A DNA stretch of 35,482 nt, taken from assembly GCA_019348135.1 (NCBI GenBank), contig JAHWJY010000019.1, positions 1-35,482 of the forward strand. The letters are read 5' to 3'. The notes below the pieces were generated by a model, which was not told the origin of the DNA, searched no databases, and worked only from the letters and a program-made list of their open reading frames with translations. The stretch comes from Actinomycetota bacterium. GTDB lineage: Bacteria > Actinomycetota > Nitriliruptoria > Nitriliruptorales > Nitriliruptoraceae. Shown here piece after piece: positions 7,689 through 15,960 of this stretch (position 1 is its first letter; every line of letters starts with the position of its first letter). The position numbers and the translations under genes are program-made.

Positions 7689-8666
7689 TCAGATCGTCAC
7701 GACGACCTTGCCCCGCGCGCGCAGGCTCTCGACGTACCGGATCGCCTCCGGGACCTCGACGAGCGCGTAGGTGCGGTCGATCACCGGCACGACCGATCCC
7801 TCCTCGATCAGACCGAGCAGCTCCATCGCGTCGGCCTGGTTCTCGGCCGCCAGGAAGGACCGGACGCGCGGACGCACGAACGGGCGCGCGACGGTGGCGG
7901 CCACGAGGGACCGCACCGGCCCGAACACGACGCCTCCGCCCTCACCGCCGCCGACGTTGACCAGCACGCCGTCCGGCTCGACGAGGCGGAGGCGCTCGCG
8001 GATGGCGCGGTCGCCCGCCACGTGCAGGACGACGTCGAACCGGCGACCGCCGGCGGAGAGGTCACCGCGCGTGTAGTCGAGGACGTCGTCCGCCCCGAGC
8101 GAGCGCACGAGCTCGAGGTTGCGGGTGCTGCAGACCCCCGTGACGTGCGCGCCCCGGGTCTTGGCGATCTGTACGGCGAAGGTGCCGACGCCGCCCGAGG
8201 CGCCGACGACCAGCACGCGCGTGTCCGGCCCGACCTGACCGTGGTCGCGGACCGCCTGCAGCGCCGTGATGCCGGCGATCGCGATGGCACCCGCCGCCTC
8301 GAAGCCGAGGCCCGCGGGCTTCGGGACGAGGTGGTCCTCCGGCACCACGACGTACTCGGCGAACCCCCCACCCGTCGCCCACCCGAGCACGTCGTCGCCC
8401 GGGGCGAGGCTCCGGACGCCCGGCCCGACGGCCTCGACGGTGCCGGCGACGTCGGCACCCTGGATGCGTCGCTTCGGCCGACGGAGGCCCACCCCCGCGA
8501 GGCGCATCACGAGCGGCTCCCCCCGCATGAAGTGCCAGTCGAGGGGGTTGACGGAGGCCGCCCGGACGCGCACGAGCACCCCGTCGGCTCCCACGGACGG
8601 CCGCGGGACGTCGCGCAGCTCGAGCACGCCGGCGTCGCCGTACCGGTCCTGGACCATGGCCTTCAT
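7689..8666 (-). CDS. NAD(P)-dependent quinone oxidoreductase-type alcohol dehydrogenase (MDR superfamily)
   Basis: A 325-residue zinc-free medium-chain reductase. A GroES-like domain opens the protein (MKAMVQDRYGDAGVLELRDV, NPLDWHFMRG, GADVAGTVEAVG). The Rossmann domain carries VLVVGASGGVGTFAVQIAK and GADDVLDY. No structural or catalytic zinc cysteines are present, as in quinone oxidoreductase/zeta-crystallin-like members that reduce quinones or enals. The ATG at 8666 is preferred over the longer frame to 8726, which would run through the operator region. The gene is divergent from a TetR gene and its promoter contains two repeats of the site seen at the TetR locus, so it is probably the repressor's target. 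Confidence 0.9.
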   Translation of the reverse strand: MKAMVQDRYGDAGVLELRDVPRPSVGADGVLVRVRAASVNPLDWHFMRGEPLVMRLAGVGLRRPKRRIQGADVAGTVEAVGPGVRSLAPGDDVLGWATGGGFAEYVVVPEDHLVPKPAGLGFEAAGAIAIAGITALQAVRDHGQVGPDTRVLVVGASGGVGTFAVQIAKTRGAHVTGVCSTRNLELVRSLGADDVLDYTRGDLSAGGRRFDVVLHVAGDRAIRERLRLVEPDGVLVNVGGGEGGGVVFGPVRSLVAATVARPFVRPRVRSFLAAENQADAMELLGLIEEGSVVPVIDRTYALVEVPEAIRYVESLRARGKVVVTI

Positions 8667-8697
8667 CGTCACCCCTGCCGCTCGTCCGACGACCATC

Positions 8698-8771
8698 GTC
8701 GTACGGCGTAAGGTGTAGTCGTACATCGTAAGGCCGTCAACCCGAGGGCCTCCCGGCTTACCGTGTACGGC
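8698..8771. promoter_or_regulatory. Divergent promoter region with three TetR-type operator sites
   Basis: Three copies of CTTAC-N3-GTACG lie between the oxidoreductase and TetR genes. Two read on the minus strand (8713-8698 and 8733-8718, exactly 20 bp apart) and one on the plus strand (8757-8769). Each core is a small dyad, TAC-N3-GTA. On the minus strand TTGACG (8740-8735) and TACACC (8717-8712) with a 17-base spacer form a good sigma-70-type promoter for the oxidoreductase. One site fills the spacer and another overlaps the -10 and start point. The plus-strand copy abuts TAGGCT, a possible -10 for tetR. Confidence 0.75.
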
Positions 8772-8818
8772 TAGGCTCCCGCCGGAGGCGGCGATGGCGC
8801 CGGGAGCGAAAGGACACC

Positions 8819-9550
8819 GTGGGGACCGCGCAGCGGCGTCCGCCGCTCAGCCGGGAGCGCGTGCTGGCCGCGGCCGTGGCGCTCGCCGACCGGGACGGCC
8901 TCGACGCCCTCACGATGCGACGACTGGCGCAGGACCTCGAGGTGGAGGCGATGTCGCTCTACCACCACGTCGCCAACAAGGAGGCCCTGCTCGACGGCGT
9001 CGTCGAGGTCGTCGTCGAGGAGATCGTCGCCGCGACGGACGTCGCCGGGGGTCCGGCGACCGGGGACGACTGGCGCGCCGGCCTGCGCGCCCGGATCCTG
9101 TCGGCCCGCGAGGTCCTGCTGCGTCACCCCTGGGCCCCGCGCGTGCTGGAGACGCGCACCACGCTCTCGCCGGCGGTCATCGGGTACTACGACGGTGTCC
9201 TGGGGATCCTCCGGGCCGGTGGCTTCAGCTACGACCTCGCCCACCACGCGCTCCACGTCCTGGGCAGCCGCACGCTCGGCTTCGTCCAGGAGCTGTTCGA
9301 ACCGGACGACCCCGCGGGGGCCGACGCGGACGTCACGGCGATGCTCGAACAGCTGGGCGGCCGCTTCCCCCACATCGTCGGCATGATGGCCGAGGTCGCG
9401 CACGCCACGGAGGGCACGTTGGGGTGGTGCGACGACCAGTTCGAGTTCGAGTTCGCGCTCGATCTGATCCTCGACGGCCTCGAGGCCCGCCGGGTCGGCG
9501 ACCGGCCCCGTTCCGACGCTCCTGGCAACCTTGACGACCGTACGACGTAA
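8819..9550 (+). CDS. TetR/AcrR family repressor with TetR_C-type ligand domain
   Basis: A 243-residue regulator. The N-terminal helix-turn-helix is plain: RERVLAAAVALADRDG, TMRRLAQDLEVEAMSLYHHV, NKEALLDGVVE. The following helical domain (LLRHPWAPRVLETR, YYDGVLGILRAGGFSYDLA, HHALHVLGSRTLGFVQE) resembles the TetR class C-terminal family (PF02909). The GTG at 8819 has AAAGGA upstream. Its own promoter region and the promoter of the next gene carry the same CTTAC-N3-GTACG element, so it probably represses itself, the divergent oxidoreductase and the downstream Ddn-like gene. Its stop codon lies inside the 36-bp palindrome. The inducer is unknown; a quinone or other hydrophobic xenobiotic is a guess from the targets. 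Confidence 0.92.
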   Translation: MGTAQRRPPLSRERVLAAAVALADRDGLDALTMRRLAQDLEVEAMSLYHHVANKEALLDGVVEVVVEEIVAATDVAGGPATGDDWRAGLRARILSAREVLLRHPWAPRVLETRTTLSPAVIGYYDGVLGILRAGGFSYDLAHHALHVLGSRTLGFVQELFEPDDPAGADADVTAMLEQLGGRFPHIVGMMAEVAHATEGTLGWCDDQFEFEFALDLILDGLEARRVGDRPRSDAPGNLDDRTT

Positions 9551-9572
9551 GGTATACCTTACGTCGTACGGT
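9531..9572 (+). promoter_or_regulatory. Promoter with perfect 36-bp palindromic operator upstream of the Ddn-like gene
   Basis: Positions 9537-9572 form a perfect 36-bp palindrome centred between 9554 and 9555 on GGTATACC. Each half contains CTTACGTCGTACG, the element repeated between the oxidoreductase and tetR genes. TTGACG (9531-9536) and TATACC (9553-9558) with a 16-base spacer make a strong candidate promoter for the gene starting at 9595, with the palindrome covering spacer, -10 and start. This looks like a high-affinity double TetR site. As RNA it could also fold as a hairpin after tetR. Confidence 0.85.
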
Positions 9573-9594
9573 AGCGTCGTCGAGAGGTCAGCTC

Positions 9595-10140
9595 GTGCTC
9601 GTTCGGATCCTGCAGGTCGCAGCGGTCCTCGCGTCGGTCGCGGGCGTGCTGTGGGCCGCGCTCGCGCTGTCGTTCCGAGCGGAGGTCCGACCGGTCCTGG
9701 ACCGCATCCGGCGGATGAACCGGGCGGTGACGAACCCGCGACAGCTGAGGACCGCCGGTCAGCCGGGCGCGTACGCATCGGTGGTGAACCACCTCGGACG
9801 GGCGAGCGGGACCGCCTACCGGACACCGGTCGTCGCGGTCCCGGCCGGCTCCGGGGTCGTGGTCGCACTGCCGTACGGCGCCGGCGCCGACTGGGTCCGC
9901 AACGTCCTCGCCGCGGGGCGGGCGACGGTCGAACACGAGGGTCGCACGTTGCGGCTGTCGCGACCGCAGCTGCTGACCGCGCGCGACGCCGACGGGTACT
10001 TCCCCGTCAAGGAGCGCCGCCTGCACCGGCTGTACGGCGTCGACGACTTCCTGCTCCTCGAGGGGACCGACGCGGGCGAGCCGCCGGAGGGAGCCGCCCC
10101 CGGGTCGGCGCGCAACCTCCGGGCCGGTCTCGACGTCTAG
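9595..10140 (+). CDS. Nitroreductase-family (Ddn-like) F420-type oxidoreductase with N-terminal anchor
   Basis: A 181-residue protein. Residues 5-25 are a hydrophobic helix (LQVAAVLASVAGVLWAALAL) that could anchor it in the membrane. The rest matches the split-barrel deazaflavin-dependent nitroreductase (Ddn) family: VVNHLGRASGTAYRTPVVAV, VVVALPYGAGADWVRNVLAA and GRATVEHEG. Family members use reduced F420 to reduce quinones and nitro compounds. GTG 9595 has AGAGGT upstream. It follows tetR and is probably controlled through the 36-bp palindrome, pairing it functionally with the quinone oxidoreductase across the locus. F420 use is inferred from the family, not visible. Confidence 0.85.
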   Translation: MLVRILQVAAVLASVAGVLWAALALSFRAEVRPVLDRIRRMNRAVTNPRQLRTAGQPGAYASVVNHLGRASGTAYRTPVVAVPAGSGVVVALPYGAGADWVRNVLAAGRATVEHEGRTLRLSRPQLLTARDADGYFPVKERRLHRLYGVDDFLLLEGTDAGEPPEGAAPGSARNLRAGLDV

Positions 10141-10168
10141 GAAGCGATGACCGCTTCCGGAGACCGCC

Positions 10169-10867
10169 ATGTCCGTCCGCATCCCGACCCTCCTGCTCGC
10201 GCTCGTGCTGGCGCTCGCCGCGTGCTCGCGCACCCCCGACGACGCCACAGCCGAGCCGGCCCCCTCCCCGGGGGATCCCTCCCCCACGACCCCGGATCCG
10301 TCCGGGTCGCCGGCTGATGGCTCGTTCGCGATGGACTGGCACGCGCCGTTCGAGCTCACGCTGCCGAACGGCTGGACCGTGCGGGACTGCGCGGGCGACC
10401 GCACGGACGCCTGCGTGGACGCCGACGGGGAGTTCCTCGGCGACCTCGAGCTGTTGACCGGCTACCCCCTCACCGAGGACCAGGCCGCCGCGGAGCCCGC
10501 CGCCGTGCTGTCCGGTCTGGCCCACGACTTCCTCGCGCACTTCGAGGAGGACCGCGCCGCCGGCTGCCCCGGGTTCACCTTCGTCGCCGACGAGGTACGC
10601 GACGCCCCGGTCGGCGGGCAGCCCGGCAAGCGCGCCTCCTTCAGCCTGCGGGACGCGGATGGTGCCGTCGTCGAGCGCGTGATCAACCACTTCACGCTGC
10701 AGGACGGGACCTACGCCATCGTCAACACGGACGCCTACGTCACGGAGGGCGGCTGCCTCGGCCCGTCCGAGACCGACGCTTCGTTCGTGCCGTCGGGTCT
10801 GGCGACGCTCGAGCCCTTCCTCGACCGACTGGTCGCCGAGACGGACCTCACGACCGCGTCGCCCTGA
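10169..10867 (+). CDS. Putative lipoprotein of unknown function
   Basis: A 232-residue exported protein. The type II signal peptide is clear, with the lipobox LALAAC placing the lipidated cysteine at residue 19, followed by a disordered Pro/Ser/Asp linker to about residue 48. The mature domain contains FELTLPNGWTVRDCAGDRTD, a pattern common in actinobacterial lipoproteins, and cysteines in RDCAG, DACVD, AGCPG and GGCLG that may pair. No catalytic motif is recognised. ATG 10169 has GGAGA upstream and lies 28 bp after the Ddn-like gene. The 3' end overlaps the convergent surface-protein gene by 20 bp. Confidence 0.7.
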   Translation: MSVRIPTLLLALVLALAACSRTPDDATAEPAPSPGDPSPTTPDPSGSPADGSFAMDWHAPFELTLPNGWTVRDCAGDRTDACVDADGEFLGDLELLTGYPLTEDQAAAEPAAVLSGLAHDFLAHFEEDRAAGCPGFTFVADEVRDAPVGGQPGKRASFSLRDADGAVVERVINHFTLQDGTYAIVNTDAYVTEGGCLGPSETDASFVPSGLATLEPFLDRLVAETDLTTASP

Positions 10868-13517
10868 GGGACCGTCGCCGGAGACCCTCGCCGGCCGCGA
10901 GTCCGAGCAGACCCATGAGCACCCAGGCGGGGGCCCCGGTCGCCGGCAGCGGCCGGTCGTCGGGAGCGCCCGGTGCCGGAGGTGCGGGGTCCGGGTGGCC
11001 CGGTGCGGCCTGCCCCCCGGGGACGAGGAAGTCCATCGCGGGCGTGTTGTCCATCGGCTCGAGGAAGCTCTGGGCCTCCTGGGTGGGCGAGAAGGGGTTG
11101 GCGACGGCGAAGGTCGCCGCCGTGTAGATGCGCGTGCCGGGCTGGGCCGGGACCTCCTCCGGGGTCTCGCCCGGACCCTGGTCGTCGGTGAGCCCGACGA
11201 GCAGCTCGAGCGGGACGGTCATGCGGATCCGGCCGGTGTCCTGGTCGACGTCACCCTGCACCGGCGTGCCTCCCGGGTACTGGAGGCACTGGTCCTGGTT
11301 CGCTCCCGCGCCGGGGGTGCCGCACTCCCACGCGGTACCGACGAACCCGTTGTGGCCGAAGGTGAAGCCCTCGAACGGGTTCCACCGGGCACTGACGGCG
11401 CTGTACCGGTAGCCGTCGACGTACCGGAAGATCCACAGCAGCGACTGGGCCTTGGCGTCCTGCAGGGCCTGCTGCAGGGCGTCGTCGGAGAGGTCGGCGA
11501 CGTCGATCGTGACGGTGAAGCCGCCACCGTCCAGCGGCTCGCCGGACCCGAGGTCGATGGCGGCCCCGATCTCGTTGGCCAGCACGTCGGCGGCCGCGAC
11601 CGGCACGCGCCCCGGGGGCACGAGCTGCGACGAGTAGTCGGCGACGGCGTCGCCCTCGGGGTCCTCGGAGCGGGTGCGCAGCGGCACGAGCTCGGGGTTC
11701 GAGACGGTGCCGCCCGCGAGGCTCGGTCCGCCGATCTGGCGGAACACCAGGGGCGTGGAGACCTGGCCGGCCGCCTGCCCCGGCTGCTTGTGGGCGCGGT
11801 TGAACACCCCGACGATCTCGCCGGTGACGGGGTTGAGGTCGATCGAGAAGAAGTCGACCAGCGACCGGTCGCCGCCCGTCGAGCAGGTGATCCCGAACAG
11901 GCAGATCTGGTCGTAGTGGTTCGGGTGGGTCGTGACCTGCACCTGCGAGAACGTGGCGTCCGGACGGTTCGCGTCGAGCGACTGTGCGACGTAGACGTGC
12001 CACGTCTTGGCGTCGGTCGAGTCGGCCGGCGCGTCGGTCTCGGAGCCGTAGTACGACACGGCGACGCGACCTGGCTCGCCGACCGCGATCCAGGGGAACA
12101 GCGACGTGCGCACCGGCTCGCGGTTCACGACGACCGGCGCGGTCGCGCCGACGGGTGCCTTGAACTCCGCGACGGTGTCGTCGGTCCCACCGACGCAGTC
12201 CACCAGCTTCTCGTTGGCCAGGCGCACCATCCGCGTGTTGAAGTCGGCGTTGTCGCTGTAGACGACGTAGAGGTCGCCGTTGGTGTCGTGGTCGGCGACC
12301 ACGAACAGCTGGCTCACGTCGCCATCGCCCTCGACGAGGAGGCAGTTGTTCCAGGTGTCGCCCTCGTCGAGCGACACGGCGAGCATCACCTGGGAGCCGG
12401 CGCGGGACCACGGGTAGTAGAGGGCGGGGAGGTCGCCGCCCGGGTTGAGCTCGGGCGGGAGGCTCCGGACCGGACCGGGGAAGTCCGGGTTGGGGGACAC
12501 GACCACCGGCTCGCCGTAGGTCAGACCCCCGTCGTCGGAACGCTGCGCCGTGACGGCGCGCGGGATGACCTGGTTGTAGGTGAGGAAGACCGTGTCGGCA
12601 TCGGTGAACGCGTTCCACTGTCGGTCGACGCCCGGCCGGGACTCGCTGATCGGTGACGACCGGAAGGTCGCCCCCCGGTCCGCGGACGTGGCGGTCGCGA
12701 AGTTCAGCAGCCCCGACAGGCCGGTGTAGGCCAGCTGGAAGTTGCCTTCGTCGTTGCGCTCGGGGGCCGTCGCGAGACCGCAGTCGCCGCCGCCACCGCC
12801 CACCGAGAGCTGGCCGCGCGGCGGCTCACCCAGCAGGTTGAACTGGTCCCCGCCGTCCGTCGAGGCCTGGGCGTACTCGTTGGCCTGGCTGAAGCCCGTG
12901 GGTCCGCACGTGTAGATCGTCCCGTCACCGTCGATCTCGATCAGCGGCTCGCCCTCGTCGCGCTGGATGTCCGCGGGCACGGCTGCCGAGAACGCGAGAC
13001 CACGTGGGTCGGCGGCAGCGGGCAGCGCGGTGGCCCCCTTCGCCTTGGCGGTGGCGATCAGGGTGCCTTCGTACTCCGTCGCGCCGGCGGCGAAGGCGCA
13101 GGTGACGGCCGTGTACGTCCCGGCGGGGAGGTCGGGCAGGAACACGGTCTCGGCCGGGCTTCCGCCGTCGCTGCTGCCCAGCACCTCGCCCTCGGGCCCC
13201 TCGATGGTGAGGATCAGATCCTGGTTCTCGTCCACCCACGTGATCTGGAACTTGTAGTCGACCCCGACCCGGTCGTAGGTGCCGGCCGGCACCTCGATCG
13301 TGATCTCGTGCCGGTCCTCGGACGCCTCGCCCGGTGCGGAGCACTCGCTCGTCGGGTTGACCCCGGGAGGCGACGTGCCGGTCCACGAGGTCGACGCCTC
13401 GTCGCCGGCGGCCTGCGGCGCCCGCAGGGAGGAGCTCTCCGGATCGGCGGCGTGAGCGGGCACGCTCCCCAGCAGGGCGGTGGTGAGCATGAGCGCGAGC
13501 GGACGCCGTGAACGCAT
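10848..13517 (-). CDS. LPxTG-anchored surface protein with BNR/sialidase-like beta-propeller
   Basis: An 889-residue exported protein. A signal peptide (MRSRRPLALMLTTALLGSVP) opens it. An N-terminal beta-sandwich-like region follows (GVDYKFQITWVDENQDLILT). A large region holds several Asp-box/BNR-like repeats: ASTDGGDQFNLL, TSADRGATFRSS, RSDDGGLTYGEP and SLDEGDTWNNC, as in sialidase-fold propellers. Near residues 630-800 is a further domain with WNPFEGFTFGHNGFVG. The C-terminus has LPATG at 857-861, a hydrophobic helix and an Arg-rich tail, a textbook sortase signal. Sialidase activity is not shown: I do not see the full catalytic Arg triad. GGAGG upstream supports ATG 13517. No sortase gene is in the window. 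Confidence 0.82.
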   Translation of the reverse strand: MRSRRPLALMLTTALLGSVPAHAADPESSSLRAPQAAGDEASTSWTGTSPPGVNPTSECSAPGEASEDRHEITIEVPAGTYDRVGVDYKFQITWVDENQDLILTIEGPEGEVLGSSDGGSPAETVFLPDLPAGTYTAVTCAFAAGATEYEGTLIATAKAKGATALPAAADPRGLAFSAAVPADIQRDEGEPLIEIDGDGTIYTCGPTGFSQANEYAQASTDGGDQFNLLGEPPRGQLSVGGGGGDCGLATAPERNDEGNFQLAYTGLSGLLNFATATSADRGATFRSSPISESRPGVDRQWNAFTDADTVFLTYNQVIPRAVTAQRSDDGGLTYGEPVVVSPNPDFPGPVRSLPPELNPGGDLPALYYPWSRAGSQVMLAVSLDEGDTWNNCLLVEGDGDVSQLFVVADHDTNGDLYVVYSDNADFNTRMVRLANEKLVDCVGGTDDTVAEFKAPVGATAPVVVNREPVRTSLFPWIAVGEPGRVAVSYYGSETDAPADSTDAKTWHVYVAQSLDANRPDATFSQVQVTTHPNHYDQICLFGITCSTGGDRSLVDFFSIDLNPVTGEIVGVFNRAHKQPGQAAGQVSTPLVFRQIGGPSLAGGTVSNPELVPLRTRSEDPEGDAVADYSSQLVPPGRVPVAAADVLANEIGAAIDLGSGEPLDGGGFTVTIDVADLSDDALQQALQDAKAQSLLWIFRYVDGYRYSAVSARWNPFEGFTFGHNGFVGTAWECGTPGAGANQDQCLQYPGGTPVQGDVDQDTGRIRMTVPLELLVGLTDDQGPGETPEEVPAQPGTRIYTAATFAVANPFSPTQEAQSFLEPMDNTPAMDFLVPGGQAAPGHPDPAPPAPGAPDDRPLPATGAPAWVLMGLLGLAAGEGLRRRSLRATRS

Positions 13518-13613
13518 GACGGGATGACCTCCAACGACTGGCTGGGCACTTCGGCGTCCGACGGACGTCCTCCTGCCGGCTCCCCCTGTCCGTGCGACGG
13601 CGCGGGACCCGGC

Positions 13614-14462
13614 TCAGGGCATCGCGACCGCTGAGCCGCCCACCCCGATCCCGGGACGGTCCGCCGGGACGTCCACCTGGATGAGGCTCGGTCGGCCCAT
13701 GTCCTCGCCCTGCAGGATCGTCAGCCGTGCGGGGACCGCGAGCAGCCCCGCGTCCCGGAGGTAGCCGCCGAACGCCGCCGCCGAGGCGCCGGTCGCAGGA
13801 TCCTCGACCACCCCGCCGATCGGGAACGGGTTGCGGGCGTGGAAGCGGTCGTCGGACTCGCGCCAGACGACGGCCACCGTGGTCCAGTCCTGCTCCAGCA
13901 TGACCCGCTTCAGATCGTCGAACCGGTACGTCATCGCCGCGAGCGTCCCACGCGACGCGACCGGGAGGACGAGGTGGGTCGCGCCTCCGTAGGCGATCGC
14001 CGGCGGGAGGCGGGGATCGAGGTCGTCCCGGGTCCATCCGAACATGCCGAGCACCTCCGCCAGGAGGTCGTCGCCGGCCTCCCGGTGGGAGGTCGGCGGC
14101 GACGTCAGGGTGGCGACGATGCGGTGGCCGTCGCGACGGATGGCGACGGGGATGAGGTCGGTCCGGGTCGCGAGGAGGACCTCGCCCAGCTCGGGGTCGC
14201 GCTCCGCCAGCACCACCCCCGTGGCGATGGTGGCGTGCCCGCAGAACACCACCTCCCGCTCGGGGCTGAAGTAGCGGATGTCGTGATCCGCTCCTCCCGA
14301 CGACGGAGCGACGAACGCGGTCTCGGAGAACCCGACCTCCGCGGCGATCCGCTGCATCTCCGTCTCGGGTGGCAGCTCGGACGCGAGGACGACCCCCGCG
14401 GGGTTGCCGCCCCGGGGATCGTCGGTGAAGGCGGCGTAGCGCAGCGTTGCGGGGGATGCCAT
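13614..14462 (-). CDS. PhzF family protein (isomerase/epimerase-like)
   Basis: A 282-residue PhzF-fold protein. Family motifs in order: FTDDPRGGNPAGVVLAS (residues 12-28), FSETAFV with the catalytic Glu at E47 (Glu45 in PhzF), YFSPEREVVFCGHATIATG, and EDPATGASAAAFGGYL in the second half. PhzF itself isomerises a dihydro-anthranilate intermediate of phenazine synthesis, but most relatives are uncharacterised isomerases and nothing nearby suggests phenazines. GAGG precedes ATG 14462, which sets the start although the frame is open far upstream. It sits 77 bp downstream of the DUF427 gene on the same strand and could be the last gene of that operon. Confidence 0.9.
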   Translation of the reverse strand: MASPATLRYAAFTDDPRGGNPAGVVLASELPPETEMQRIAAEVGFSETAFVAPSSGGADHDIRYFSPEREVVFCGHATIATGVVLAERDPELGEVLLATRTDLIPVAIRRDGHRIVATLTSPPTSHREAGDDLLAEVLGMFGWTRDDLDPRLPPAIAYGGATHLVLPVASRGTLAAMTYRFDDLKRVMLEQDWTTVAVVWRESDDRFHARNPFPIGGVVEDPATGASAAAFGGYLRDAGLLAVPARLTILQGEDMGRPSLIQVDVPADRPGIGVGGSAVAMP

Positions 14463-14539
14463 GGGGTCGCCTCGCTCTCCGGTCGGGGCCGCCATCCGAG
14501 CACGCCCAGGTCCCGCCGTCGGCCAGGTCCGGCCGGCCG

Positions 14540-15364
14540 TCAGCTGAACTTCGTGGTCGGACGCTCCCAGCGTTCGCCATCGACCTCGAGGTCGACCTTC
14601 TCGTTGTAGAAGGCGAGCAGACCGGCGATGCCGCGCACCTCGTCGCGGGGGTCGTCGTACACCCAGGCGAGGTCCTCGAGGCGTTCGCCGCCGGCGACCA
14701 CCGTGAAGTACCGGCTGGTCGTGCCCTTGTACGGGCACGAGGTCTCGGTACCGCTCGGTTCGAGCAACCCCACCTCGACGTCGTCCTCCGGGAGGTAGAA
14801 CCGCGGCGGCAGCCCGGTCTCGAACAGGATCGACGGACGACGGCTGTCGGCGACGACCTCGCCGCCGACGCGGACCACGACGTGCCGGTCCGAGCGGATG
14901 ACGTCGCAGCGGTGGTACGGGTCGCGGGCGTGGACCCCGATCCGCTCGGCCTCCTCCCACCACTCGTCGACGGCATCCCACGCGAACGCGAGGGAGCCGC
15001 CCAGCGGTGGCGCCTCGGGGAGCGGCTCGGGGTAGCCCCACACCGCGTGCTCCCGTACGGCGTCGCCGGCGCGGATGGTCCAGTACGAGGCGTCGCCCTT
15101 GAGCCCGGAGTGGGTCGTCCGGTCGGTCGGCTCGAGCAGCTCGGTGCGGACGTCCTCCTCGGGGAAGTAGTAGACGGGCAGCAGGCCGGACTCGTGGAGG
15201 AGCTTCGTCCGCGAGCTCTCCGCCACCGTCTCGCCGGCCACGACGACCCGTACGCGCCGCGGGCTGTCCTCGAGGTACAGGACACCGCCCGGCGCGGCGT
15301 ACGTGAAGTTGAACGTGCCCGCCGGGACGTCGCCGAACGGGCCGGTGCCGATGGTGAGGGTCAC
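14540..15364 (-). CDS. Tandem DUF427-domain protein
   Basis: A 274-residue protein built from two DUF427 units. The first spans about residues 30-125 (VAGETVAESSRTKLLHESGL, VYYFPEEDV, then HSGLKGDASYWTI). The second spans about 160-260 (VGGEVVADSRRPSILFETGL, RFYLPEDDV, then CPYKGTTSRYFTV). The paired strand-turn pattern and the YFPEEDV/CPYKG motifs are typical of DUF427, a beta-tent fold of unknown function. GTG 15364 overlaps the stop of the upstream AhpD-like gene in GTGA, so the two are translationally coupled, which hints at a shared redox or detoxification role. The second unit keeps the CPYKG Cys; the first has SGLKG in its place. Confidence 0.88.
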   Translation of the reverse strand: MTLTIGTGPFGDVPAGTFNFTYAAPGGVLYLEDSPRRVRVVVAGETVAESSRTKLLHESGLLPVYYFPEEDVRTELLEPTDRTTHSGLKGDASYWTIRAGDAVREHAVWGYPEPLPEAPPLGGSLAFAWDAVDEWWEEAERIGVHARDPYHRCDVIRSDRHVVVRVGGEVVADSRRPSILFETGLPPRFYLPEDDVEVGLLEPSGTETSCPYKGTTSRYFTVVAGGERLEDLAWVYDDPRDEVRGIAGLLAFYNEKVDLEVDGERWERPTTKFS

Positions 15365-15960
15365 GTCGTCGCCTTCCGTCGTTCCTCGTCGCCTCCGTCA
15401 TCGCCCTCGGCGACTCGGTCCATCGCGGGCGGGGCCGGGAGGTCGACCTCGGTGCCGACGAGGTGGTTGAAGTAGTTCGTGAGGATCGTGCGCACGACGT
15501 CGGCGTACGCCTCGAGCACCTCCTTCTCCGACCAGCCGGCCTCGAGGGCGGTCTTCCAGGTGCCGTCCTCGACGTGGCCCTTGTTCGCGGCGATCTCGCG
15601 GGAGACCTGGAGGAGCGCCGTGAGCTCGTCGTCGCCGGGGAGCTCACCCCGGCGGATCGCGACGGTCTCGTCGTCCGAGAACCCCGTCGCCTTCGCGGCG
15701 CCGGTGTAGGCGGCCTGGCAGTAGTCGCAGGCGTTCACGTTCGCGACCGTGAGGTGGATCGCCTGACGGACGCGCTCGCCGAGCGAGGACGTCTCCTTCA
15801 GCGTCCGCTCCATCGCGGCGTAGGTCTCGAGCACCGCCGGCGCGTGCGCCATCTCGCCGAAGATGTTGATGACCTTGCCGAACCGCTGCTCGAGCTCGCC
15901 GAGGGTCTCGCGGCTCTCCTCGGGGGCGTCGTCGACGGTGTGGACGGGGACACGGGGCAC
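15361..15960 (-). CDS. AhpD-like carboxymuconolactone decarboxylase family protein (CxxC)
   Basis: A 199-residue protein of the carboxymuconolactone decarboxylase/AhpD superfamily. The core helices include RVRQAIHLTVANVNACDYCQ with the redox motif CDYC, then AAYTGAAKATGFSDDE, the usual pattern of AhpD-like alkylhydroperoxidases and of gamma-carboxymuconolactone decarboxylase relatives. The CxxC favours a thiol peroxidase or disulfide relay role. GTG 15960 has an excellent GGAGGA upstream, so the long open extension beyond it is not used. It is the first gene of a coupled pair with the DUF427 gene. E. coli YnjA is of the same superfamily, but this copy lies about 7 kb from the ynj-like genes. 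Confidence 0.87.
   Translation of the reverse strand: MPRVPVHTVDDAPEESRETLGELEQRFGKVINIFGEMAHAPAVLETYAAMERTLKETSSLGERVRQAIHLTVANVNACDYCQAAYTGAAKATGFSDDETVAIRRGELPGDDELTALLQVSREIAANKGHVEDGTWKTALEAGWSEKEVLEAYADVVRTILTNYFNHLVGTEVDLPAPPAMDRVAEGDDGGDEERRKATT

Noticed and set aside
10848-13517. Exo-alpha-sialidase
   Set aside because: Asp-box-like repeats are present but I could not identify the catalytic Arg triad, Tyr/Glu pair or FRIP motif, so only the fold is claimed.
12925-15285. 786-aa minus-strand ORF across the surface-protein, PhzF and DUF427 genes
   Set aside because: Out-of-frame shadow, Ser/Arg/Pro-rich without domains; the real genes in the other frame explain the region.
13614-15647. 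677-aa ORF that would fuse an upstream frame to PhzF
   Set aside because: Only the part from ATG 14462 has PhzF motifs and a ribosome-binding site; the upstream part is a shadow of the DUF427 and AhpD-like genes.
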